A stretch of DNA of 64,000 nucleotides from Vibrio sp. FE10 (GTDB lineage Bacteria > Pseudomonadota > Gammaproteobacteria > Enterobacterales > Vibrionaceae): the NCBI RefSeq assembly GCF_030297155.1, contig NZ_AP028067.1, positions 372,001 through 436,000 on the forward strand, given 5' to 3'. This document shows positions 9,520-18,195 of the stretch, piece after piece. The position numbers were made by a program, and so were the translations under genes. The notes below the pieces were generated by a model. It made no database searches and was not told the origin of the DNA. It worked only from the letters and a program-made list of their open reading frames with translations. Each line of letters opens with the position of its first letter. Positions within the stretch are counted from its first letter, which is position 1.

Positions 9520-10899
9520 CTACATGTTCTCTTCAGCAAACTCAGCCAGTCGGCTACGCACCACACCATTAAGGTGGATATTGGCACTGCCTTCGAAGTT
9601 TTTAAAACGCTCAACCATGTAGGTGAGGCCTGATGTCACAGGGGTTAAGTAGGAAGAATCTATCTGAGCCAGGTTTCCTGAACAGACGATCTTGGTGCCT
9701 TCACCACAACGGGTGATGATGGTTTTGATTTGCGAAGCTGTGAGGTTTTGGCACTCATCCAGCAGTACAAACGCATTCTGGATCGAGCGGCCACGCATGA
9801 AGTTGATTGATTTGAACTGGATATTGGCTTTATCGCAGATGTATTTCATCGACCCTTCGGTGCAGTGATCATTCTTGTGCAGCGCTTCGAGTGTATCGGT
9901 CACCGCGGCTAGCCAAGGCAACATCTTCTCTTCCTCGGTTCCGGGAAGGAAACCAATGGATTCACCGATGTCAGGTGTGTTTCGGGTTACGATGATCTTA
10001 TCGAAATGTTTGCGCTCAATGGTTTGTTCAAGAGCGGCTGCCATGGCAAGCAAGGTTTTCCCGCTCCCCGCAGCACCCGTTAAAATCACCAAATCAATAT
10101 CGGGATCAAGTAAGGCATCAATCGCCATGCCTTGATAGATGTTCTTTGGCGTAATGTCCCACGCCCTGCGGTTCATTAATCGTTCTCGGCTTAAGTCTCG
10201 CAGAGTGATGGTTTCGGGTTCAATCTCTTCGACACGAGCAGCAAAGTCACTGTCTTGATCAATAATGTACTGGTTGATGAAAGTGGGTTCGAACGGTGTT
10301 CTTGCGAGGGTGTGCAGTGCTTTCCCTCCAAGACTCTTACTCTCAACATTGTCTATACCATCCCAAAATGACCCTTCAAGCTGTTGAAAGCCCTTTGTGA
10401 GATATTGAACGTCATCGATTAATTGGTCGGTTTGGTAGTCCTCAACAAAGCGTACCCCTGCACCTTTAGCTCGCAAGCGCATGTTGATGTCTTTGGTAAT
10501 GAGTACCACTTCTCGTGGTGCGCGTTTATTTTGTAAGTACAACACGCCGTTGAGGATGCGGTTGTCACCAGCCTTATCGTCGGCAAAGGCTTTAATGCTT
10601 TCTTGGAGTTCGTAGTCTGCGAGTATTGAAATTGTGCCTGAAGCGCTTACATCGGTTGAGAAAGGAATGCCTTCGGATATTTTGTCTGGGGTTGCGTCAT
10701 GGAAAAGATCTTCTAATGCTCTGATTGCGACTCTGGCATCGCGAGCAACATCGCGTTTACTGTCCTTAATTCTGTCGAGTTCTTCGAGTACCGTCATTGG
10801 GATAACGACATCGTGTTCCTGAAACGAAAATATAGCAAAGGGTTCGTGAAGTAAGATATTGGTATCTAGAACAAATAATTTCCGATTGGTATCGCCCAT
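9520..10899 (-). CDS. PIN domain-PhoH family ATPase/ribonuclease
   Basis: This is a fusion of an N-terminal PIN nuclease domain with a C-terminal PhoH ATPase/helicase domain, as in the YlaK/PhoH2 group. PIN acidic residues are visible in KLFVLDTNILLHEP (about residues 7-20) and VLEELDRIK. Walker A is GAAGSGKT at 275-282 and Walker B is AFVLLDECQN. PhoH2 proteins are RNA-unwinding ribonucleases in the studied cases; the cellular role here is not known. A longer frame opens at 10986. The start at 10899 was chosen because AAGGAG lies seven bases upstream and relatives begin at MGDTNRKLFVLDTN. The gene is divergent from rapA and convergent with tldD. Confidence 0.93.
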   Translation of the reverse strand: MGDTNRKLFVLDTNILLHEPFAIFSFQEHDVVIPMTVLEELDRIKDSKRDVARDARVAIRALEDLFHDATPDKISEGIPFSTDVSASGTISILADYELQESIKAFADDKAGDNRILNGVLYLQNKRAPREVVLITKDINMRLRAKGAGVRFVEDYQTDQLIDDVQYLTKGFQQLEGSFWDGIDNVESKSLGGKALHTLARTPFEPTFINQYIIDQDSDFAARVEEIEPETITLRDLSRERLMNRRAWDITPKNIYQGMAIDALLDPDIDLVILTGAAGSGKTLLAMAAALEQTIERKHFDKIIVTRNTPDIGESIGFLPGTEEEKMLPWLAAVTDTLEALHKNDHCTEGSMKYICDKANIQFKSINFMRGRSIQNAFVLLDECQNLTASQIKTIITRCGEGTKIVCSGNLAQIDSSYLTPVTSGLTYMVERFKNFEGSANIHLNGVVRSRLAEFAEENM

Positions 10900-11355
10900 A
10901 GCATCTCCTTGCCACCATGTGGCTCGAATGGGTTGATTGAACGCTAGCAAACTCTTGATGTGTTTGACGGCATTACTATCAAGCACTTATCAAAAGTACA
11001 CCGAGTAGATCCTACCTCTAGTAGTAATAGCTCAAATATTAAGAGTCTGCTCGAAATAACTTATCTACTCCCTCTAGAGTAACCATGAATTTTTGACAGT
11101 TTGATTGCATTAGCGAAAACAGAAAAAAAGCGTGAAATAGCAGCCTTTAGACGTGACCTAAATCACAGCATCGAGTAAGATTAGCGACCTTTTTCTGCAC
11201 CATTTCCTTAAGATGATTTTTATCTTAAGCGCACTTTAAAAGTGGCTGCAAATTAGGCATTTTTAGCTATATTTTTATTTTGAGAGTCAGAAAATTCTGA
11301 TAACAATGCAGTTAAAAAGACCAAATTCCAACTATAAGATTGAGGTAGTCGATTC
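10900..11355. other. Divergent intergenic region phoH / rapA
   Basis: This 456-bp AT-rich region should hold promoters for both the PIN-PhoH gene and rapA. It contains a CRP-like site (11152-11167) and an 8-bp inverted pair GAGTAGAT/ATCTACTC about 50 bp apart. I see no convincing extra gene; short frames here lack ribosome binding sites. Confidence 0.6.
11152..11167. promoter_or_regulatory. Candidate CRP-binding site
   Basis: CGTGA-CCTAAA-TCACA matches the CRP consensus TGTGA-N6-TCACA at nine of ten defined positions. It lies 189 bp before rapA and 253 bp before the phoH start, so the target is unclear. Chance occurrence is possible. Confidence 0.4.
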
Positions 11356-14265
11356 ATGACATTTGCTTTGGGGCAACGCTGGATAAGCGATACGGAGAGC
11401 GATTTAGGTTTAGGTACCGTTGTAGCAATGGATGCTCGAACAGTGACAGTAATGTTTGCAGCATCAGAAGAGAATCGTGTGTATGCACGAACGGATGCTC
11501 CCGTAACCCGAGTAACGTTTAATGTCGGCGACGTCATCGAGTGCCAAGAGGGTTGGTCTTTATCGGTCGAGCAAGTGATCGAAGATAAAGGCATTCTGAC
11601 TTACATGGGTACTCGTGAAGATACTCAAGAAGCGGATGTGGCTCTGCGAGAAATCTTCTTAAGCAACCAAATCCGTTTTAATAAACCGCAAGATAAATTG
11701 TATGCAGGTCAAATTGATCGCATGGATAACTTTGTCTTGCGCTACCGTGCTTTAAGCAACCAATACCAACAGCATAAAAGCCCAATGCGCGGTTTGTGTG
11801 GTATGCGTGCAGGTCTTATCCCTCATCAGCTTTACATCGCTCACGAAGTGGGCCGTCGTCACGCTCCGCGTGTTTTACTCGCCGATGAAGTTGGCTTAGG
11901 TAAAACCATTGAAGCGGGCATGATCATCCACCAACAGGTGTTGTCTGGCCGTGCTGAGCGTATTTTGATTGTGGTGCCTGAAACGCTACAACATCAATGG
12001 CTTGTCGAGATGATGCGTCGTTTCAACCTGCACTTTTCTATCTTTGATGAAGAGCGCTGCATTGAATCTTTTGCTGAATCAGATAACCCATTTGATACTC
12101 AGCAATACGTTCTGTGTTCACTGGACTTCCTACGTAAGAGCCGCAAGCGCTACGAGCAAGCACTTGAAGGCGAGTGGGATCTATTGGTTGTCGATGAAGC
12201 ACATCACCTTGAGTGGAGCCAAGATAAGCCAAGCCGCGAATACCAAGTGGTTGAAGGCTTAGCTGAAAACACATCTGGCGTACTACTACTGACAGCGACC
12301 CCTGAACAGTTGGGTCGTGAGAGCCACTTTGCACGTCTGCGTCTACTTGATCCTGATCGCTTCTACGACTACGAAGCATTCGTTGAAGAAGAAGACCAAT
12401 ACGCCCCTGTTGCTGATGCAGTAACGGCATTGTTCTCTGGCGTGAAGCTTGAAAACAGCGCGAAGAACCAAATTATAGAACTTCTGTCTGAGCAAGATGT
12501 TGAGCCTCTATTCCGCGTTATCGAAGGCGATAGCAGCGAAGAAGAGCAAGCGCTAGCTCGCCAAGAATTGATTGATAACCTTATGGATCGCCATGGTACA
12601 GGTCGTGTTCTATTTAGAAACACACGTGCTGCAATCAAAGGCTTCCCTAAGCGTAATGTAAACCTACTGCCGATGGACATTCCAACGCAGTACACAACCT
12701 CGATGCGTGTATCGGGCATGATCGGTGGCAAAATGGCACCTGAAGCTCGTGCAATGAAGATGTTGTACCCAGAAGAGATCTTTCAAGAGTTTGAAGGTGA
12801 AGACTCAAGCTGGTGGCAGTTCGATTCACGTGTGAACTGGTTGATTGAAAAGATCCAAGACAAGCGCAGCGAGAAGATCCTAGTGATCGCTTCGCGTGCG
12901 AGTACGGCTCTGCAATTAGAACAAGCACTGCGTGAGCGCGAAGGCGTGCGTGCAACGGTATTCCATGAAGGCATGTCGATTCTAGAGCGTGATAAAGCAG
13001 CGGCTTACTTTGCTCAAGAAGAGGGCGGTGCTCAGGTTCTTATCTGTAGTGAAATCGGCTCTGAAGGTCGTAACTTCCAGTTTGCGAACCAGTTAGTGAT
13101 GTTCGATCTACCGTTCAACCCAGACTTGCTTGAGCAACGTATTGGTCGTTTGGACCGTATCGGTCAGCTTCGTGATATCGACATTCATGTTCCTTACCTA
13201 AAAGGCACATCGCAAGCGATTCTAGCGCGTTGGTTCGATGAAGGTTTGAATGCATTTGCAGAGACTTGTCCTACAGGTCGCACAGTTTACGATAAGTATT
13301 CTGACGTACTGATTGAAATGCTGGCTTCTGGTAACACCGAGCAGCTTGATGAAGTGATTGAAGAATCAGCGAAGCTCAATCAAAGCCTGAAATCGGATCT
13401 AGAAAAAGGCCGAGATCGCCTACTAGAGATGCATTCAAATGGTGGCGATAAAGCTCATGAGATCGCAGAGAAAATTGCTTCTACTGATGGTGATACTAAC
13501 CTAGTTTCGTTTGCACTGAGCTTGTTTGACACCATTGGTCTGAACCAAGATGACAAAGGCGAAAATGCGCTAGTCGTGACACCTTCTGAACACATGATGG
13601 TACCAAGCTACCCAGGCTTACCTTATGAAGGTGCAACGATCACGTTTGACCGTGAAACGGCGCTTTCTCGTGAAGACATGAACTTCATTAGCTGGGAACA
13701 CCCAATGATTCAGGGCGGTATTGATCTGCTATTGAGCGAAGGTGTGGGTGCGTCTGCGGTGTCTCTACTGAAGAACAAAGCGCTACCAGTCGGTACAATT
13801 CTGCTTGAGTTGGTTTATCTTGTTGATGCACAAGCGCCAAAGCGCAGCGGTATCAGCCAGTTCTTACCTAAGACGCCGATTCGCTTGATGATGGATGGTC
13901 GTGGTAACGATTTATCTGCTCAGGTTGAGTTCGATAGCTTTAACCGTCAGCTAAGCCCGGTAAACCGTCATTTAGCGAGCAAGCTAGTGAACTCGGTACA
14001 AGGTGAGATTCACAAGCTAATCGAAGCGGGTGAGACGCATGTACTTCCGAAGGTTGAAGACGTTCGTCAACAAGCTCAGAAAGATATGCAAACTAACTTG
14101 AATAGTGAACTAGAGCGTCTACAAGCACTTAAAGCGGTCAACCCTAATATTCGTGATGAAGAGCTAGAGGTCATCGAAGCTCAAATCAATGAATTGACCG
14201 GTTACATCAGCAAAGCTCAGGTTCAGCTAGATTCACTACGTTTGATTGTGGTTTCTCACAACTAG
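11356..14265 (+). CDS. rapA: RNA polymerase-associated ATPase RapA
   Basis: RapA (HepA) is a SWI2/SNF2 ATPase that binds RNA polymerase and helps recycle it after transcription. The 969-residue length equals the family norm. Two N-terminal Tudor-like barrels (about 1-105) precede the helicase core. Motif I is DEVGLGKT at 177-184, motif II is DEAH at 280-283, and motifs V-VI lie near [37 protein letters not shown]. The C-terminal spacer and regulatory regions follow. The gene stands alone, with its own upstream region and a strong terminator downstream. Confidence 0.98.
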   Translation: MTFALGQRWISDTESDLGLGTVVAMDARTVTVMFAASEENRVYARTDAPVTRVTFNVGDVIECQEGWSLSVEQVIEDKGILTYMGTREDTQEADVALREIFLSNQIRFNKPQDKLYAGQIDRMDNFVLRYRALSNQYQQHKSPMRGLCGMRAGLIPHQLYIAHEVGRRHAPRVLLADEVGLGKTIEAGMIIHQQVLSGRAERILIVVPETLQHQWLVEMMRRFNLHFSIFDEERCIESFAESDNPFDTQQYVLCSLDFLRKSRKRYEQALEGEWDLLVVDEAHHLEWSQDKPSREYQVVEGLAENTSGVLLLTATPEQLGRESHFARLRLLDPDRFYDYEAFVEEEDQYAPVADAVTALFSGVKLENSAKNQIIELLSEQDVEPLFRVIEGDSSEEEQALARQELIDNLMDRHGTGRVLFRNTRAAIKGFPKRNVNLLPMDIPTQYTTSMRVSGMIGGKMAPEARAMKMLYPEEIFQEFEGEDSSWWQFDSRVNWLIEKIQDKRSEKILVIASRASTALQLEQALREREGVRATVFHEGMSILERDKAAAYFAQEEGGAQVLICSEIGSEGRNFQFANQLVMFDLPFNPDLLEQRIGRLDRIGQLRDIDIHVPYLKGTSQAILARWFDEGLNAFAETCPTGRTVYDKYSDVLIEMLASGNTEQLDEVIEESAKLNQSLKSDLEKGRDRLLEMHSNGGDKAHEIAEKIASTDGDTNLVSFALSLFDTIGLNQDDKGENALVVTPSEHMMVPSYPGLPYEGATITFDRETALSREDMNFISWEHPMIQGGIDLLLSEGVGASAVSLLKNKALPVGTILLELVYLVDAQAPKRSGISQFLPKTPIRLMMDGRGNDLSAQVEFDSFNRQLSPVNRHLASKLVNSVQGEIHKLIEAGETHVLPKVEDVRQQAQKDMQTNLNSELERLQALKAVNPNIRDEELEVIEAQINELTGYISKAQVQLDSLRLIVVSHN

Positions 14266-14290
14266 TTTTGAATTAGCTAAATGCTTTAAC

Positions 14291-14324
14291 AAAAGAAGGC
14301 CTTCATCATGAAGGCCTTCTTTTT
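14291..14324 (+). terminator. Bidirectional terminator between rapA and the NRAMP-like gene
   Basis: A 13-bp perfect stem (AAGAAGGCCTTCA and its complement) with a three-base loop is followed by Ts on the + strand. On the - strand it is followed by TTTTG, so it can end both convergent transcripts. Confidence 0.9.
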
Positions 14325-14376
14325 ATCTAGCGTTTGAAAGGTGTTTTAGTTGTTGAAAGGTGTATTGATTGATGAA

Positions 14377-15651
14377 TTACATTAACCATTTCCACCAAAC
14401 AAATACGGCTAGGAAACCAAATAGGTAAACCAGACCTGCCACAGACAACCATTTTAGCTTAGTGCCAATCGCGAGCGCTTCAGGAAGCTTAGTTTTGCTT
14501 ACTAAGATGAAGTTAAGTAATGCAAAGAATGGCGTAGTCGCAAATGCAAGCACCATCGCAAAATCAAGCATTGGCATCAGTGCTGCGCTGAAGAACATTA
14601 CAATCGCCAATGCCGCGAGAGAGACAATGATGATCCAGCCTTGCAGCATTCTTGGGCTAGATTCTTTTTTCAATAACAGGCGTTGTGATTCAGCAAGCAC
14701 GCGTGAGTAGCCATCGATAACGGTAATGGTACTGCCAAAAATACAGAAGAAGGCGATAAGAGCGATCAGTGGACGAGACCATTCACCAATCGTAGAAGCG
14801 TAGATGCCGACCAATTGATGGGTGAAACCAACACCAGAGCGAGACAGTTCAACGCCTGTTCCATGAAGTACCAGTGCACCTAAAGCAACGAATACCAGAG
14901 CAAGCAACGCTGTGCCAATGTAGCCTACATTGAAATCGAACAGTGCTGATTGAGCGGTCACTTCTTGCTTCTCTTTTTGGCTTTTTAGCCACATAGAGGT
15001 GATGCTTGAAATCTCGATAGGTGCTGGCATCCAACCCATGGTCACGACGATAAATCCGATAGCGGCCAACGACCAAGGTGATGGCGGAACAAAAGCCGCA
15101 TCAGGTTCAACAGGAGAGCCGATAGCAATGGCGACGGCAGCTAAGGTTGTGATGGTCAGGATCGCCATGATCGCTTTGGACAGCGTATCGAGCGCGCGAT
15201 AATGGCCAGCGAATAGAATGATCAAACACGTCGCTAAAACGATCATGCACAATGTGCTGGTGGCCAAGTCAAAAGGAACAAAGTAACTAAGCAAGCTTGC
15301 ACTGAATAACAGTAAGGCTGCGGTATTGACCACGGCAGAAATGGCACTCAGTATCGAAAAGATAACAAGGTAAGGTCGGCCAAGGTTAGAGTACCCCTCC
15401 ACCAAACTTTGTCCGGTGCCAAGGGTATATTGGATGCCGGCTCTAAAAAATGGGTACTTAAATACGTTAACCAAAAGAATCAGTGCGGCTAGTTGCCAAC
15501 CGTAAATTGCGCCAGCTTTCGTTGAAGCGACTAAGTGAGATCCACCGACCGCAGCAGCGGCCATCATGATTCCTGGGCCAAGAGATTTAATCAAACTTGA
15601 AAGTGGTGCGGAGGTTGGTGTTGTGGTGGTTTTAGCCGTACTTTCCATCAT
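14377..15651 (-). CDS. NRAMP-related transporter lacking the canonical metal-site motifs
   Basis: This 424-residue polytopic membrane protein has about 11 helices and is recognisable as NRAMP/APC fold. Helix 1 begins SLGPGIMM. In the position of the metal-binding DPGN motif it has GGSH (residues 36-39), followed by LVASTKAGAIYGW. The helix 6 motif, normally a methionine-proline-histidine, appears as MGWMPAPIEISS (205-216). The conserved helix-6 methionine-proline pair is kept but the histidine is not. The substrate is therefore uncertain: it may not be manganese or iron. It is monocistronic, convergent with rapA and divergent from rluA. I give no gene symbol because mntH would overstate the similarity. 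Confidence 0.8.
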   Translation of the reverse strand: MMESTAKTTTTPTSAPLSSLIKSLGPGIMMAAAAVGGSHLVASTKAGAIYGWQLAALILLVNVFKYPFFRAGIQYTLGTGQSLVEGYSNLGRPYLVIFSILSAISAVVNTAALLLFSASLLSYFVPFDLATSTLCMIVLATCLIILFAGHYRALDTLSKAIMAILTITTLAAVAIAIGSPVEPDAAFVPPSPWSLAAIGFIVVTMGWMPAPIEISSITSMWLKSQKEKQEVTAQSALFDFNVGYIGTALLALVFVALGALVLHGTGVELSRSGVGFTHQLVGIYASTIGEWSRPLIALIAFFCIFGSTITVIDGYSRVLAESQRLLLKKESSPRMLQGWIIIVSLAALAIVMFFSAALMPMLDFAMVLAFATTPFFALLNFILVSKTKLPEALAIGTKLKWLSVAGLVYLFGFLAVFVWWKWLM

Positions 15652-15806
15652 TTTTCCTTTGAGGCTTAGTTCTTATTTTCCATTACCTTATCAATACCAT
15701 GTTTCGTATTTTCGTCAACTTTTATGTACAAAAATGTTGAAAATTGTATTTATTAATAAACGAATTGACCGTGAATTATTTGTTAACCAGTAATTAAGAG
15801 GCTCTA

Positions 15807-16541
15807 ATGGCGTTAGAACAGTACACACCACCATGTGAACCGTGGACTGATATTGTCTATCAAGATGAGGATATTCTTGTGGTGAACAAGCCTGCAGGCC
15901 TACTTTCGGTGCCGGGGAGACTGCCTGAGCACTACGACAGTATGTGGAGTCGGTTGGTTGTGGATTTTCCGGAGATTCAGGTTGTGCATCGACTGGACAT
16001 GTCGACATCGGGCTTGATGCTACTTGCTAAACACAAACAAGCTGAACGTCATTTGAAGAAGCAGTTTCAATATCGACTGACACACAAACTCTATTACGCG
16101 CGAGTATGGGGTTCAGTAGAAGCAGCAGAAGGCTTGATTGATCTGCCACTCATTTGTGATTGGCCAAATCGACCTAGGCAGAAAGTCTGTTTTGACGATG
16201 GAAAGCCATCGCAGACTCGCTATGTGGTGGAGCAACAAGAGCCTCAAACGACATTATTGAAGTTGCTGCCCATTACAGGTCGTTCTCATCAGTTGCGTGT
16301 TCATTGCATGGCGATAGGAACTCCAATTGTTGGCGACGAGTTTTATGCCACGCCAGAGGCGTTTGAGTATAGTGATAGGTTAGCTTTGCACGCGTGCGAA
16401 CTGAGTTTTTATCATCCGGCTAATAATCAGCTCTTCAAAGCCTTCGTGCCATGTGATTTTTATCCGCAAGCATTGCCACAAATCGAACAGCACTTTGAAA
16501 TTGCGCCTGAGCTTCCAGACTACAGCAAGCTAAAAGCTTAG
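15807..16541 (+). CDS. rluA: RNA pseudouridine synthase, RluA type
   Basis: This is a pseudouridine synthase of the RluA family. The E. coli enzyme modifies 23S rRNA U746 and tRNA U32. The catalytic aspartate lies in HRLDMSTSGLMLLAK. Further family motifs are VVNKPAGLLSVPGR and the C-terminal ITGRSHQLRVHCMAIG with PIVGDEFY. The length of 244 residues is a little above E. coli RluA (about 219), the excess lying mainly in the C-terminal tail. It has no S4 domain, consistent with RluA rather than RluC or RluD. The next gene starts almost directly after its stop. Confidence 0.88.
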   Translation: MALEQYTPPCEPWTDIVYQDEDILVVNKPAGLLSVPGRLPEHYDSMWSRLVVDFPEIQVVHRLDMSTSGLMLLAKHKQAERHLKKQFQYRLTHKLYYARVWGSVEAAEGLIDLPLICDWPNRPRQKVCFDDGKPSQTRYVVEQQEPQTTLLKLLPITGRSHQLRVHCMAIGTPIVGDEFYATPEAFEYSDRLALHACELSFYHPANNQLFKAFVPCDFYPQALPQIEQHFEIAPELPDYSKLKA

Positions 16542-16575
16542 AATGGTTAAACCAATACCAATGCAAGGACGTACA

Positions 16576-17538
16576 ATGCCGAAGTTGAAAGTGGTCTTTC
16601 TCGACAGAGCCACCATCCCATCTCAGATTAATTTAAAACCCCTTAGCTTTGAACATCAGTGGGTGGAGTATGATTTCACTTCGCCTGAGCAAGTGTCTGA
16701 ACGAATTGAAGGCGCTGATGTGGTTATTACCAACAAGGTCGTGCTTAACGAATCGAATTTGGCTCAAGCACAACAGCTTAAGCTAATTGCGGTGTCTGCG
16801 ACGGGGGTGAACAATGTCGATGTTGGTTACTGCAATGGCAAGAACATAGCGGTGACAAACGTGCAAGGCTACGCGACTCAATCGGTACCTGAACATGTTA
16901 TCGCGATGCTGTTTACGCTAAAGCGCAACCTCGTTGGTTATCATCAAGACATCGAGGCCGGCGAATGGCAAAAGGACAAACAGTTCTGCTTCTTTACTCA
17001 TCCAATCCAAGATGTTGCAGGCAGCACATTAGGTTTAATGGGTAGCGGCAGTTTAGGGCAAGCGACAGCGATATTAGCCAAAGCGATTGGTATGAATGTA
17101 ATCTTTGCTGAGCGTAAAGGGGCTGACTCTTGTCGAGAAGGGTATCTACCTTTTGATACGGTGTTACAACAAGCAGATGCGATCAGCTTACATTGCCCGT
17201 TGACTGAAGCGACTCGAGATCTAATATCGGAGCGAGAGCTTATAATGATGAAACCAAGTGCGGTGTTAATTAATGCTGGCCGCGGTGGATTAGTCGATGA
17301 GCAAGCCTTGGTCGAAGCATTGATCAATCATGAGATTGCTGGCGCAGGCATGGATGTGTTCACACAAGAGCCTGCAGATATTTCGAATCCGTTGTTGGCG
17401 AATAGCCACTTGCCGAATTTATTGTTAACGCCACACGTAGCGTGGGGCAGTGACAGCTCAATTCAAAAGCTTTCCGATATTCTGATGGATAACATTGATG
17501 CGTTTGTTGAAGGGAAGCCACAGAATCTCGTGAGTTAA
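16576..17538 (+). CDS. D-2-hydroxyacid dehydrogenase (glycerate dehydrogenase-like)
   Basis: This is an NAD(P)-dependent 2-hydroxyacid dehydrogenase most like hydroxypyruvate reductase/glycerate dehydrogenase. The Rossmann motif is LGLMGSGSLGQA. The catalytic arginine lies in NAGRGGLVDE, the glutamate in FTQEPAD, and the histidine in LLTPHVAWGS. The frame opens at 16543. I chose 16576 because AAGGA lies six bases before it and the protein then starts MPKLKVVFLD, giving 320 residues. It follows rluA within about 35 bases and probably shares its transcript. The exact substrate cannot be set from sequence. Confidence 0.87.
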   Translation: MPKLKVVFLDRATIPSQINLKPLSFEHQWVEYDFTSPEQVSERIEGADVVITNKVVLNESNLAQAQQLKLIAVSATGVNNVDVGYCNGKNIAVTNVQGYATQSVPEHVIAMLFTLKRNLVGYHQDIEAGEWQKDKQFCFFTHPIQDVAGSTLGLMGSGSLGQATAILAKAIGMNVIFAERKGADSCREGYLPFDTVLQQADAISLHCPLTEATRDLISERELIMMKPSAVLINAGRGGLVDEQALVEALINHEIAGAGMDVFTQEPADISNPLLANSHLPNLLLTPHVAWGSDSSIQKLSDILMDNIDAFVEGKPQNLVS

Positions 17539-17577
17539 TTTAGGTTGTATTCAGCAGTCTGCACTTGATGAAAGAAA

Positions 17578-17608
17578 TAAAAAAGGTTGGCTTTGAGCCA
17601 ACCTTTTT
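17578..17608. terminator. Bidirectional terminator, dehydrogenase / usp
   Basis: GGTTGGCT / AGCCAACC with a three-base loop is flanked by an A run on the left and a T run on the right, so it functions on both strands. It serves the + strand dehydrogenase and the - strand stress protein gene. Confidence 0.9.
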
Positions 17609-17653
17609 CGGTATTTTGTCTTCAGTTCGGCGTAGGTTATCTGCCAGAAGCAA

Positions 17654-18091
17654 TTAACCTTGAGGCTTGATAACCAATACGTTAATTGGTGAATTCTGTA
17701 CGACTTTACTCGCCACTGAACCCAGTACCACTTTGTCGATTTTCGAACGCTTATGGCTAGGCATCACAATTAGGTCGGCCCCAAGCTTTTCTGCGTAATC
17801 TAGAATCGTTGTGTAAGTTTTACCTTCAGCAACGTGAACCTTATAAACCACTTCATCGTCGATGTATTTATCAGCAAACTCTTTTAGCTGATTTTTTACA
17901 TCAAGCTTCATTTGATTCGCGGCATCTTTCGGGAAGTAAGACGCAACCATCGACATGTGAATGCCCGGTAATACGTTCAAGATGTGGATTTCAGCATTAC
18001 TGTGCTTTGCGTGCCATACCGCTAATTCAACAGCTTTGTCAGAAAAGCCTTTGTCGTTAAGATCAACAGGAACAAGGATTTGTTTATACAT
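17654..18091 (-). CDS. Universal stress protein, UspA family
   Basis: This is a 145-residue single-domain universal stress protein. The N-terminus MYKQILVPVDLND and the C-terminal VVLGSVASKVVQNSPINVLVIK are typical. The ATP-binding pattern G-x2-G-x9-G-S is incomplete: the final GS (124-125) is present but the two upstream glycines are P111 and K114. Nucleotide binding is therefore doubtful. It lies downstream of the TRAP permease on the same strand. This recalls Halomonas TeaD, a stress protein encoded with and modulating the TeaABC TRAP transporter; a similar role here is inference. Confidence 0.88.
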   Translation of the reverse strand: MYKQILVPVDLNDKGFSDKAVELAVWHAKHSNAEIHILNVLPGIHMSMVASYFPKDAANQMKLDVKNQLKEFADKYIDDEVVYKVHVAEGKTYTTILDYAEKLGADLIVMPSHKRSKIDKVVLGSVASKVVQNSPINVLVIKPQG

Positions 18092-18110
18092 GTGTTTTTC
18101 TCTTTTTTAT

Positions 18111-18136
18111 CAGCGCTTAGTATTGACCAAGCGCTG
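18111..18136 (-). other. Hairpin between TRAP permease and usp
   Basis: CAGCGCTT and AAGCGCTG form an 8-bp stem around a 10-base loop. On the - strand the stem is followed by A residues, not Ts. It is therefore more likely a processing or stability element than a terminator, leaving usp co-transcription possible. Confidence 0.5.
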
Positions 18137-18195
18137 TGATTATCCTTTCCATGTAATAAAGCCAAATAGAGTTGAGCGCTACTTGGCTCTATCCA

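Noticed and set aside
10987..11101. GAGTAGAT / ATCTACTC inverted pair as an operator or terminator
   Set aside because: The arms are about 50 bp apart and only 8 bp long, with no T run, so chance is the simpler explanation.
12038..12430. 130-codon frame on the - strand inside rapA
   Set aside because: It lies wholly within the conserved helicase core of rapA on the opposite strand, has no start signals, and its product has no family features.
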